A program made the translations under genes and the position numbers. The notes beneath the pieces were generated by a model. It was not told the DNA's origin. It made no database searches and saw only the letters and a program-made list of their open reading frames with translations. Positions 9,288-17,172 of a stretch of DNA of 64,000 nucleotides are shown piece after piece. Source of the DNA: Achromobacter sp. MYb9 (lineage in GTDB: Bacteria > Pseudomonadota > Gammaproteobacteria > Burkholderiales > Burkholderiaceae_B). Numbering within the stretch: the first letter of the stretch is position 1; every line of letters begins with the position of its first letter. The stretch lies in assembly GCF_002975275.1 (NCBI RefSeq), contig NZ_PCOQ01000001.1:372001-436000 (forward strand). The letters are read 5' to 3'.

Positions 9288-10514
9288 ATGCTGTACCAAT
9301 TGCACGAAATGCAGCGCGCCTTCCTGACTCCGTTCGCTGCATTCACGGATGCCGGTTCCCAGCTGTTCTCCAGCCCATACAGCCCCCTCGCTTACACCCC
9401 GATTTCCCGCCAGATGGCTGCCGGGTACGAGTTGATGACGCGGATCGGCAAGGAATATCAGAAGCCCGCCTGGAATCTTCCCGAGACGCAGATCAACGGC
9501 AAGCCCGTGCGCGTTACCGAAACCCTGGCACTGGACAAGCCCTTCTGCCGCCTGGTGCACTTCCACCGCGACGTGCGCGCCGCCGGCCGCGACGACCCCA
9601 AGGTGTTGCTGGTGGCGCCGCTGTCGGGCCACCACGCCACGCTGCTGCGCGACACCGTGCGCGCCCTGCTGCCCAACCATGACGTGTACGTCACGGACTG
9701 GGTCGACGCCCGCATGGTGCCCCTGGCGGCCGGCCCCTTCCATTTGAACGACTACGTGCGCTATGTGCAGGATTTCATCCGGCACCTGGGCCCGGACGTG
9801 CATGTGATCTCGGTCTGCCAGCCCACCGTGCCCGTGCTGGCCGCCGTGTCGCTGATGGCTACCGCCAACGATCCCTGCCAGCCGCGCAGCATGGTGATGA
9901 TGGGCGGCCCCATCGATCCGCGCCAGTCGCCCACGCAGGTCAACCGCCTGGCCACGACCAAACCGTATTCCTGGTTTGAAAGCCAGGTCATCCATCCGGT
10001 GCCGCCCCGCTATCCGGGCGCCGGCCGCAAGGTCTATCCGGGTTTCCTGCAGCATGCCGGGTTCATGGCCATGAACCCGGACCGCCACATGAAGTCGCAC
10101 TACGAGTTCTACCTGGACCTGCTGCGCGGGGACGACAGCGACGCCGAAGCGCATCGCCGCTTCTACGACGAATACAACGCCGTGCTGGACATGCCGGCCG
10201 AGTTCTACCTGGACACGATCCGCATGGTGTTCCAGGACTTCTCGCTGCCCAATGGCACGTGGGAAATGGACGGCCAGACCGTGCGCCCGGCCGACATCAA
10301 GCAGGTTGCCCTGTTCACCATCGAAGGCGAACTGGACGATATCTCGGGCCAGGGCCAGACCCGCGCGGCGATCACGCTGTGCAAGAACATCCCGGCCGAA
10401 CGCAAGACGCACTACACCGCCCCCAACTGCGGCCATTACGGGATTTTCTCGGGCCGCCGCTGGCGCGAAATGATCTGTCCTAAAATTGCCGAATTCATCC
10501 GGCAATCGACGTAG
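9288..10514 (+). CDS. phaZ: Intracellular polyhydroxyalkanoate (PHB) depolymerase
   Basis: Mobilises stored native PHB granules in the cytoplasm. The 408-residue alpha/beta hydrolase carries the lipase-box-like motif VCQPTVPVLAAV with a cysteine nucleophile (C177) in place of serine, a documented trait of the Ralstonia PhaZ1 type. No signal peptide is present, as expected for an intracellular depolymerase. The ATG at 9288 has AGAAGGAC upstream; the frame is open from 9177 but the extra 37 codons look like leader. The upstream 212 bases hold two ATATATC motifs and no clear terminator. Its stop codon sits inside the left arm of the palindromic element that follows. Confidence 0.92.
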   Translation: MLYQLHEMQRAFLTPFAAFTDAGSQLFSSPYSPLAYTPISRQMAAGYELMTRIGKEYQKPAWNLPETQINGKPVRVTETLALDKPFCRLVHFHRDVRAAGRDDPKVLLVAPLSGHHATLLRDTVRALLPNHDVYVTDWVDARMVPLAAGPFHLNDYVRYVQDFIRHLGPDVHVISVCQPTVPVLAAVSLMATANDPCQPRSMVMMGGPIDPRQSPTQVNRLATTKPYSWFESQVIHPVPPRYPGAGRKVYPGFLQHAGFMAMNPDRHMKSHYEFYLDLLRGDDSDAEAHRRFYDEYNAVLDMPAEFYLDTIRMVFQDFSLPNGTWEMDGQTVRPADIKQVALFTIEGELDDISGQGQTRAAITLCKNIPAERKTHYTAPNCGHYGIFSGRRWREMICPKIAEFIRQST

Positions 10515-10690
10515 GATGGGTCAAGCGCGAGCAAGCCTGAACTAGAACCCGGACGTTAAGCGCGCGCAACCCATCAAGCGGCTTTGGTTGCATGGCAAAA
10601 ACAGCCATGCAGCCACCGCAGCTTGATGCGTTGCGCGCGTTGCGCTGTTGAGTCCTTGCCCAAGGACTCTCGCGCTTCGCCCCATCCTGC
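10511..10690. repeat. 180-bp nested inverted-repeat element (MITE/REP-like)
   Basis: Outer arms of 21-22 bases at 10511-10531 and 10669-10690 pair with two mismatched positions and one bulge. Inner arms of 18 bases at 10562-10579 and 10621-10638 pair with one mismatch. The core stem TGCATGGC / GCCATGCA (10589-10596, 10604-10611) extends outward by three more pairs. A separate perfect 9-bp hairpin lies at 10650-10669. The left end motif GTAGGATGGG resembles a common proteobacterial intergenic repeat. It overlaps the phaZ stop and occupies nearly all of the gap before the RnfB-like gene. Confidence 0.75.
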
Positions 10691-10708
10691 CGTCCCCTGT
10701 TCCAAACC

Positions 10709-11350
10709 ATGTCCTGTCGCTCACTTGCCGACCGCATCGACGCCTTGCTGCCCCAGACGCAATGCACTAAATGCGGCTATGACGGTTGCCGGCCCTATGC
10801 CGACGCCATTGCCCAGGGGGCAGCCCCGATCAATCGCTGCCCGCCCGGCGGCGACGACGGCATCGCCGCGCTTGCCTCCCTGCTGCAGACCCCTGCCCTG
10901 CCGCTGGATCTGGCGCGTGGCGAACCCGGCCCGCTGCTGGTCGCCCGCATCGACGAATCCCATTGCATTGGCTGTACGCTGTGCATCCAGGCCTGTCCCG
11001 TGGATGCGATCGTGGGCGCCAACAAGCACATGCATACGGTGCTGGCCGACTGGTGTACCGGCTGCGACCTGTGCGTGGCCCCCTGTCCGGTCGATTGCAT
11101 CCAGATGGTCCCCGCGGGGCGCGCCTGGAGCGCGCAGGACGCTGCCGTCAGCCGGCAGCGCCATCGCAACCACCAGGCCCGGGTGGAACGCCTGGCGGCC
11201 GACAACACGCGCCTGATGGCCCCGGAGGCCCCCGCTCAGGCGCTTCCTGAGGCCGCCGCCGGCGACGCCCACAGCGAAGACCGCAAGCGTTCCGCCATTG
11301 AATCCGCATTGGCCCGCGCCCGGGCCCGCCGCAATCCGACGCAGCCATGA
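10709..11350 (+). CDS. Soluble RnfB/RsxB-like iron-sulfur protein
   Basis: 213 residues similar to the electron-transport subunit RnfB. The N-terminal Fe-S domain has C19, C22, C27 and C44 ([24 protein letters not shown]), and a double 4Fe-4S ferredoxin domain follows (C86, C89, C92, C96 and C116, C119, C122, C126). The transmembrane anchor that begins canonical RnfB is missing, and no rnfA, C, D, G or E is nearby, so this is not part of an adjacent Rnf complex. The basic C-terminal tail is low complexity. It overlaps nth by four bases, suggesting a functional link such as electron supply to the Fe-S cluster of Nth, which is inference. Confidence 0.85.
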   Translation: MSCRSLADRIDALLPQTQCTKCGYDGCRPYADAIAQGAAPINRCPPGGDDGIAALASLLQTPALPLDLARGEPGPLLVARIDESHCIGCTLCIQACPVDAIVGANKHMHTVLADWCTGCDLCVAPCPVDCIQMVPAGRAWSAQDAAVSRQRHRNHQARVERLAADNTRLMAPEAPAQALPEAAAGDAHSEDRKRSAIESALARARARRNPTQP

Positions 11351-11982
11351 ACGCAGCCAAACGCAGAGAGATATTCGCCCGCCTGCAGGCGGCCAATCCG
11401 CACCCCACCACCGAACTGGAATACGACACGCCGTTCCAACTGCTGATCGCGGTGCTGCTGTCGGCGCAGGCGACCGACAAATCGGTCAACATCGCCACGC
11501 GCAAGTTCTTCCCGCAGTACGGCACGCCACAGGCCTTGCTTGCGCTAGGCGAGGAAGGCCTGTCCGACTACATCAAGACGATCGGCCTGTATCGCACCAA
11601 GGCCAAGAACACGATCGCGACTTGCCGAATCCTGATCGAGCAGCACGGCGGCGAGGTACCGCAAACGCGCGAGGCGCTGGAATCGCTGCCGGGCGTGGGC
11701 CGCAAGACGGCCAACGTCGTGCTGAACACCGCCTTCGGCCAACCCACCATGGCAGTCGACACGCACATCTTCCGTGTCTCCAACCGCACCGGCATCGCCC
11801 CGGGCAAGAACGTGCTGGAAGTCGAAGAAAAACTGGTGAAGTTCGTGCCGCGCGAATACATGCAGGATGCGCATCACTGGCTGATCCTGCTGGGCCGCTA
11901 CGTCTGCGTGGCGCGCAAACCGAAATGCCCGCAATGCGGCATATCGGATCTCTGCGAATTCAAACAGAAAACGCCCGCGTAA
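11347..11982 (+). CDS. nth: Endonuclease III (DNA glycosylase/AP lyase)
   Basis: Base-excision repair enzyme that removes oxidised pyrimidines. The protein is 211 residues, equal to E. coli Nth, and the key residues even share numbering: helix-hairpin-helix [12 protein letters not shown] with catalytic K120, D138 in [11 protein letters not shown], and the 4Fe-4S ligands C187, C194, C197 and C203. The start ATG overlaps the stop of the RnfB-like gene (ATGA-type overlap of four bases). Confidence 0.97.
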   Translation: MNAAKRREIFARLQAANPHPTTELEYDTPFQLLIAVLLSAQATDKSVNIATRKFFPQYGTPQALLALGEEGLSDYIKTIGLYRTKAKNTIATCRILIEQHGGEVPQTREALESLPGVGRKTANVVLNTAFGQPTMAVDTHIFRVSNRTGIAPGKNVLEVEEKLVKFVPREYMQDAHHWLILLGRYVCVARKPKCPQCGISDLCEFKQKTPA

Positions 11983-12335
11983 ATTCCATCGCGCCGGCCA
12001 TTTCCGAATTATTTCATCGCCTGAAAAACCGGGTTTTCCCTGCCTGCAATTGCACAACGCGTTGATAACAATCAACGCGTATTTGCTGCAACGCATTGGA
12101 TAAGGAAAAGGGTTTTCCCGCCTTGCCGGCCCGGTATTGTCGGCGTGCCGACAATTCGTCATGCCGCACTGCAAAACCTATGTAAAACCCTCATGGAATT
12201 TTGATAAAGAGGTCCGCATACTCGCCGGCAACTCATCGGAAATCAGCGAACAATCGCTGGATTCACGACCCTGCGGGGGCCTGGCGCAATGACGGCAGGT
12301 TGAGACCATAAAAAATCAACGCCGGTGCAGCGGAC
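11983..12335. promoter_or_regulatory. 353-bp intergenic region before the first liv operon, with two perfect inverted repeats
   Basis: No gene is seen here. Inverted repeat one is ACGCGTTGAT / ATCAACGCGT at 12057-12066 and 12071-12080 (4-base spacer). Inverted repeat two is ATTGTCGGC / GCCGACAAT at 12136-12155 (2-base spacer). The decamer GGGTTTTCCC occurs twice, at 12031 and 12110. The second palindrome resembles GntR-family operators (TTGTC..GACAA), but no regulator gene is adjacent. A CATACT hexamer near 12219 is a weak -10 candidate. These are probably the control region of the operon that starts at 12336. Confidence 0.5.
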
Positions 12336-13109
12336 ATGGATGACACAATCCTGGAGACAAAAGGCCTCACCAAGGAGTTCCGCGGATTCGTCGCGGTCAA
12401 TGGGGTCGATTTGCGTATCAAGCGGGGCGAGATTCATGCCTTGATCGGGCCTAACGGCGCGGGCAAGACGACTTGCTTCAACCTGCTTACCAAGTTCTTA
12501 TCTCCCACTTCGGGAACGATCAAGTTCAACGGCATCGACATCACTGGCGATCGCCCCGCGCAGATCGCGCGGCGCGGCGTGATCCGCTCGTTCCAGATTT
12601 CGGCGGTGTTTCCTCACCTGACCGTGCTTGAAAACGTGCGGATCGGCTTGCAGCGCAAGACCGGCCTGTCGTTCCACTTCTGGCAAAGCGACAAGCGGCT
12701 GGCGGCCCTGAACGAGCCGGCGCGCGCGTTGCTGGAACAGGTGGACCTGGGCGCCTTCGCGGACGAGACCACGGTGAACCTGCCGTACGGCCGCAAGCGC
12801 GCGCTGGAGATCGCGACGACGCTGGCGATGGAACCCGAACTGATGCTGCTGGACGAACCCACGCAGGGCATGGGCCACGAAGACGTGGACCGCGTCACGC
12901 AGCTGATCAAGCGCGTCAGCGCCGGGCGCACGATCCTGATGGTGGAGCACAACATGAACGTGGTGTCCTCCATCGCCAACACCATTACCGTGCTGGCGCG
13001 CGGATCGGTGCTGGCCGAGGGCACGTACGCCGAAGTCTCGCGCCATCCCGCCGTGATGCAAGCCTACATGGGCACCACCGACGGCGAACTTCAAGGAGCG
13101 CACGCATGA
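12336..13109 (+). CDS. HAAT-family ABC transporter ATPase, LivG type
   Basis: Cytoplasmic ATP-binding subunit of a branched-chain amino acid/amide-type importer, 257 residues. The Walker A motif GPNGAGKTT is intact (K44), the LivG-type signature is LPYGRKRALEIA, Walker B is LMLLDEPTQGM and the switch histidine is in MVEHNMNVV. The C-terminal tail VSRHPAVMQAYMGT is the family's usual end. It is the first gene of a five-gene operon and overlaps the next by four bases. The ribosome site is weak (GCGGA). Confidence 0.9.
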   Translation: MDDTILETKGLTKEFRGFVAVNGVDLRIKRGEIHALIGPNGAGKTTCFNLLTKFLSPTSGTIKFNGIDITGDRPAQIARRGVIRSFQISAVFPHLTVLENVRIGLQRKTGLSFHFWQSDKRLAALNEPARALLEQVDLGAFADETTVNLPYGRKRALEIATTLAMEPELMLLDEPTQGMGHEDVDRVTQLIKRVSAGRTILMVEHNMNVVSSIANTITVLARGSVLAEGTYAEVSRHPAVMQAYMGTTDGELQGAHA

Positions 13110-13816
13110 GCACCCCGGCATTGGAAATCTCGGGCTTGCAAGCCTGGTACGGGGAATCGCATATCCTGCACGGCGTCGATATGCGTGTGGGGCAAGGCGA
13201 AGTCGTCACGCTGCTGGGCCGCAACGGCGCCGGCCGCACGACCACGCTACGGGCCATTCTTGGCCTGACGGGATCGCGCAAGGGCTCGGTACGCATACAT
13301 GGCACCGAAGCCATCGACCTGCCCACCTACAAGATTGCCCACCTGGGCGTGGGCTATTGCCCCGAAGAGCGCGGCATCTTCGCCAGCCTGTCTTGCGAAG
13401 AAAACCTGCTGCTGCCGCCCGTCGTCGGTTCGCTGGGCGGCGGGATGTCGCTGGCTGAAATCTACGACATGTTTCCCAACCTGCAAGAGCGCCGGAATTC
13501 GCCGGGCACGCGCTTGTCGGGCGGCGAACAACAGATGCTGGCGGTGGCGCGCATCTTGCGCACCGGCGCCAACCTGCTGCTGCTGGACGAAATCTCCGAA
13601 GGCCTCGCGCCCGTCATCGTGCAGGCGCTTGCCCGCATGATCACGACGCTGAAGCAGCGCGGCTACACCATCGTCATGGTGGAGCAGAACTTCCGCTTCG
13701 CGGCTCCGCTGGCCGACCGCTTCTATGTGATGGAGCATGGCCAGATCGTCGAGCATTTCGAAGCGGCTGAACTTTCAGAAAAACAGGACACGCTCAACGA
13801 ACTGCTGGGCGTCTAA
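13106..13816 (+). CDS. HAAT-family ABC transporter ATPase, LivF type, with Walker A K-to-R change
   Basis: Second ATP-binding subunit, 236 residues. The signature LSGGEQQMLAVARIL and Walker B LLLLDEISEGLAP are intact, and the switch position is Gln (MVEQNF) as in other LivF proteins. The Walker A loop reads GRNGAGRTT, so the phosphate-binding lysine (position 44) is arginine, codon CGC. ATP hydrolysis at that site may be altered; the partner ATPase has a normal loop. It overlaps the first ATPase gene and is followed, after 61 bases, by the binding protein. Confidence 0.9.
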   Translation: MSTPALEISGLQAWYGESHILHGVDMRVGQGEVVTLLGRNGAGRTTTLRAILGLTGSRKGSVRIHGTEAIDLPTYKIAHLGVGYCPEERGIFASLSCEENLLLPPVVGSLGGGMSLAEIYDMFPNLQERRNSPGTRLSGGEQQMLAVARILRTGANLLLLDEISEGLAPVIVQALARMITTLKQRGYTIVMVEQNFRFAAPLADRFYVMEHGQIVEHFEAAELSEKQDTLNELLGV

Positions 13817-13877
13817 AACAACCTGTCATCCGCCGGAACCCCGGCAACACTACACCGTAGGGAAGAGGAGTCATCCC

Positions 13878-15092
13878 ATGAAGCTGCACACCATCACTGC
13901 TGCACTGGCCATGGCGGGCCTGGGATTTGCGGGGGTAACCGCCCACGCGCAAGGTATCTCCGACGATGTCATCCGCATCGGCTTCATCACCGACATGTCG
14001 GGCGTGTATTCCGACATCGACGGCAAGGCCGGTCTGGACGCGATCCGCATGGCGATCGAAGACGCCGGCGGCTCGATCAACGGCAAGAAGATCGAAGTGG
14101 TCTCGGCCGATCACCAGAACAAGGCCGACGTGGCGTCGGCCCGCGTGCGCGAGTGGTTCGACGAACAGAAGGTGGACGTCATCATCGCCGGCACGAACTC
14201 GTCGACCAGCCTGGCCATGGCCGGCGTGGCCGCAGCCAAGAAGAAGCCGTTCATGGCAATCGGCGCGGGCGCGTCGGACCTGACCAACGCGCAATGTTCG
14301 CCCTACACCGTGCACTACGCCTACGACACCGTGGCCCTGGCGCGCGGCACCGGTTCCGCCGTCGTGAAGGACGGCGGCAAGAGCTGGTTCTTCCTGACCG
14401 CCGACTACGCCTTCGGCCATGCGCTGGAACGTGACACCATGGCAGTCGTCAAGGCCGCGGGTGGCGATGTAAGAGGCCAGGTGCGCGCGCCGCTGGGCGC
14501 CTCGGACTTCTCGTCCTTCCTGCTGCAGGCGCAAGCCTCCAAGGCGCAGATCCTGGGTCTGGCCAACGCAGGCGGCGACACCATCAACGCGATCAAAGCC
14601 GCCAATGAATTCGGCGTGACCAAGACCATGAAGATGGCGGGTCTGCTGGTCTTCATCAACGACGTGCACGCGCTGGGCCTGCAGGCCACGCAGGGCATGT
14701 ACCTGACCGACGGCTGGTACTGGGACCAATCCGACGCTTCGCGCGCCTGGTCCAAGAAGTTCGAAGCCAAGGTCGGCCGCAAGCCGTCCATGCTGCAGGC
14801 GGGCGACTATTCCGCCCTTAGCTTCTATCTGAACGCAGTCAAGGCCACCGGCACGGACGACGGCGATGCCGTGATGAAGTGGATGAAGTCCAACAAGGTC
14901 AACGACTTCTTCGCCCAAGGCGGCTACGTCCGCGAAGACGGCCGCATGATCCACGACATGTACCTGATGCAGGTCAAGACCCCGGCCGAATCCAAGGCCC
15001 CGTGGGACTACTACAAGGTCGTGGCGACGCTGCCCGGCGACGAGGTCTACACCAAGTTGTCCGAGTCCACCTGCAAGCTGGTCAAAAAGTAA
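13878..15092 (+). CDS. HAAT-family ABC transporter periplasmic binding protein
   Basis: 404-residue solute-binding protein with a signal peptide (MKLHTITAALAMAGLGFAG.., cleavage predicted after THAHA/AHA before QGISDD). The type I periplasmic fold begins IRIGFITDMSGVYSDIDGKAG, the usual ligand-entry strand, and a central NAGGDTINAIKAANEFG region is typical of this family. The start ATG at 13878 follows GGAAGAGGAG; the frame is open from 13737 inside livF. The ligand is not deducible: relatives bind branched-chain amino acids, amides or aromatic acids. Confidence 0.9.
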   Translation: MKLHTITAALAMAGLGFAGVTAHAQGISDDVIRIGFITDMSGVYSDIDGKAGLDAIRMAIEDAGGSINGKKIEVVSADHQNKADVASARVREWFDEQKVDVIIAGTNSSTSLAMAGVAAAKKKPFMAIGAGASDLTNAQCSPYTVHYAYDTVALARGTGSAVVKDGGKSWFFLTADYAFGHALERDTMAVVKAAGGDVRGQVRAPLGASDFSSFLLQAQASKAQILGLANAGGDTINAIKAANEFGVTKTMKMAGLLVFINDVHALGLQATQGMYLTDGWYWDQSDASRAWSKKFEAKVGRKPSMLQAGDYSALSFYLNAVKATGTDDGDAVMKWMKSNKVNDFFAQGGYVREDGRMIHDMYLMQVKTPAESKAPWDYYKVVATLPGDEVYTKLSESTCKLVKK

Positions 15093-15114
15093 TCCACCGG
15101 CTTATGTGACCCCG

Positions 15115-15150
15115 AGGTGCGGTCAGGCGCAAGCCGCCGCGGCCGCACCT
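15115..15150 (+). promoter_or_regulatory. Hairpin in the leader of the permease genes
   Basis: AGGTGCGG and CCGCACCT form an 8-bp stem with a 20-base loop, between the binding-protein stop and the first permease. It may lower read-through so the binding protein is made in excess. No T run follows, so it is not a standard terminator. Confidence 0.4.
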
Positions 15151-15193
15151 TGAATTTGCTCGCTTCCATCCGTACGCGCAGGATTTTCACAAG

Positions 15194-16081
15194 ATGACTG
15201 ACCTTTTCGGCATCCCTATACAGGCCTTGTTCGGCCAGCTATTACTGGGCCTGGTCAACGGTTCCTTCTATGCCATGTTGTCGCTCGGGCTTGCCGTTAT
15301 CTTCGGGCTGCTTAACGTCATCAACTTCGCGCACGGCGCGCTTTACATGCTGGGCGCGTTCATCGCCTGGATGGGGCTGTCGTACCTGGGGTTGAACTAC
15401 TGGATCATGCTGGTCCTGGCGCCGTTGGTCGTCGGGCTATTCGGCATCGTTATCGAGAAGCTGCTGCTCAAGCACCTGTACAAGCTTGACCACTTGTATG
15501 GCCTGCTGCTGACCTTCGGGCTGACGCTGCTGATCGAAGGGCTGTTCCGCAGCTTCTATGGCGTGTCGGGCCAACCCTATCCCACGCCCGATGCCTTGCG
15601 CGGCGCGACCAACCTGGGCTTCATGATTCTGCCGAACTACCGCGGCTGGGTCGTGGCGGCATCGGTGGTGGTGTGCCTGGCAACCTGGTTCGTGATCGAA
15701 CGCACCCGCCTGGGCGCCCTGCTGCGCGCCGGCACCGAAAACCCGCGCCTGGTCGAGGCCTTTGGCGTGAACGTGCCTCGCATGATCACGCTGACCTACG
15801 GCTTTGGCGTGGCGCTGGCGGGCTTTGCCGGCGTGCTGGCCGCGCCCGTCCTGCAGATTTCCCCGCTGATGGGGTCCAACCTCATCATCGTCGTGTTCGC
15901 CGTGGTCGTGATCGGGGGCATGGGGTCCATCATGGGCGCCATCGTCACCGGTCTGGGCCTGGGCGTGATTGAAGGACTGACGAAGGTGTTCTGGCCCGAA
16001 GCCTCCAGCACCGTCGTGTTCATCATCATGGCCATCGTTCTGTTGATCCGCCCGGCCGGGCTGTTCGGAAAAGAAAAATGA
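15194..16081 (+). CDS. HAAT-family ABC transporter permease, LivH type
   Basis: Inner-membrane permease of 295 residues with about eight hydrophobic segments. The LivH signature GLVNGSFYAMLSLGLAVIFG at the N-terminus and GMGSIMGAIVTGLGLGVIEG near the C-terminus (the EAA-like contact with the ATPases) are clear. The ORF ends with the basic cytoplasmic tail GLFGKEK. Its stop overlaps the next start by four bases. Confidence 0.9.
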   Translation: MTDLFGIPIQALFGQLLLGLVNGSFYAMLSLGLAVIFGLLNVINFAHGALYMLGAFIAWMGLSYLGLNYWIMLVLAPLVVGLFGIVIEKLLLKHLYKLDHLYGLLLTFGLTLLIEGLFRSFYGVSGQPYPTPDALRGATNLGFMILPNYRGWVVAASVVVCLATWFVIERTRLGALLRAGTENPRLVEAFGVNVPRMITLTYGFGVALAGFAGVLAAPVLQISPLMGSNLIIVVFAVVVIGGMGSIMGAIVTGLGLGVIEGLTKVFWPEASSTVVFIIMAIVLLIRPAGLFGKEK

Positions 16082-17061
16082 ATCGTCAATTCCTGGGCTA
16101 TGCGGTCCTGGCCGTCGTGGTGGCCGCTCTACCCTTTCTCGGGGTGTATCCGATCTTCGCCATGAAGATCATGTGCTATGCGCTTTTCGCCTGCGCATTC
16201 AACCTGCTGCTGGGCTTTACGGGGCTGCTGTCCTTCGGGCATGCCGCGTTCCTGGGCAGCGCGGCGTATGCCGCCGGCCATGCGATGAAGGTCTGGGGCT
16301 TTCCCACCGAAATCGGCCTGTTGTTCGGCGTGGGCGTGGCGGCCCTGCTGGGGCTGGCAATGGGCGCCATCGCCATCCGGCGCAGCGGCATCTACTTTGC
16401 GATGATCACGCTGGCGCTGGCGCAGATGGTGTTCTTCTTCTTCCTGCAGGCCAAGTTCACGGGCGGCGAAGACGGCCTGCAAAGCGTGCCGCGCGGCACC
16501 TTGCTGGGGCTGGTCGACCTGTCCAAGGACATCAACCTGTATTACGTGGTGATGGCGATCTTCATCATCGGCTACTTCATCATCTGGCGCACGGTGAACT
16601 CGCCCTTCGGGCAAGTGCTGCAGGCGCTGCGTGAGAACGAGCCGCGCGCCGTTTCGCTGGGCTACGACGTCGACCGGTTCAAGCTGCTGGCCTTCGTGCT
16701 GTCGGCCGCGCTGGCCGGACTGGCGGGCGCCACCAAGACCCTGGTGTTCGTGTCGGCGACCCTGTCGGACGCCACCTGGCAGATGTCCGGCCTGGTCATC
16801 CTGATGACGCTGATCGGCGGGCTTGGCACCTTGACGGGGCCGATCCTGGGCGCCTTCATCGTGGTGCTGCTGGAGAACAAGGTGGGCGACTTCGGCCAGA
16901 TGATGGCCAACCTGACCGGCGTGGAATGGTTCCTGCGCCTGGGTGAATCCGTCACGATCGTGATCGGCCTGATCTTCGTGATCTGCGTGCTGGCCTTCCG
17001 CCGCGGCATCGTAGGCGAAGTCGGCGCGTTCATCGACCGCCGGCGCGCCGCCCGCGCCTGA
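16078..17061 (+). CDS. HAAT-family ABC transporter permease, LivM type
   Basis: Second permease, 327 residues, with the LivM signatures LLLGFTGLLSFGHAAF and LRENEPRAVSLGYDVDRFK and the cytoplasmic coupling region GGLGTLTGPILGAFIV. The last gene of the first liv-type operon, followed by a clear terminator. The two permeases, two ATPases and the binding protein make a complete importer. Confidence 0.9.
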   Translation: MNRQFLGYAVLAVVVAALPFLGVYPIFAMKIMCYALFACAFNLLLGFTGLLSFGHAAFLGSAAYAAGHAMKVWGFPTEIGLLFGVGVAALLGLAMGAIAIRRSGIYFAMITLALAQMVFFFFLQAKFTGGEDGLQSVPRGTLLGLVDLSKDINLYYVVMAIFIIGYFIIWRTVNSPFGQVLQALRENEPRAVSLGYDVDRFKLLAFVLSAALAGLAGATKTLVFVSATLSDATWQMSGLVILMTLIGGLGTLTGPILGAFIVVLLENKVGDFGQMMANLTGVEWFLRLGESVTIVIGLIFVICVLAFRRGIVGEVGAFIDRRRAARA

Positions 17062-17083
17062 CCCGCCAAGGCATGGCATCCGG

Positions 17084-17108
17084 ACGGGGCCGCATCATGC
17101 GGCCCCGT
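17084..17108 (+). terminator. Rho-independent terminator of the first liv operon
   Basis: A 10-bp perfect stem (ACGGGGCCGC / GCGGCCCCGT) with loop ATCAT, followed by TTGCTTTT. It lies 22 bases after the LivM stop. Confidence 0.85.
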
Positions 17109-17172
17109 TTGCTTTTGCTCGGTCCCAAGCCCCCGTACAATAAAACGCACCCCATCAAACAGGTGCTTGACC

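Noticed and set aside
12243-12437. 64-codon minus-strand ORF before livG
   Set aside because: Overlaps the start of livG and has no ribosome site or family match.
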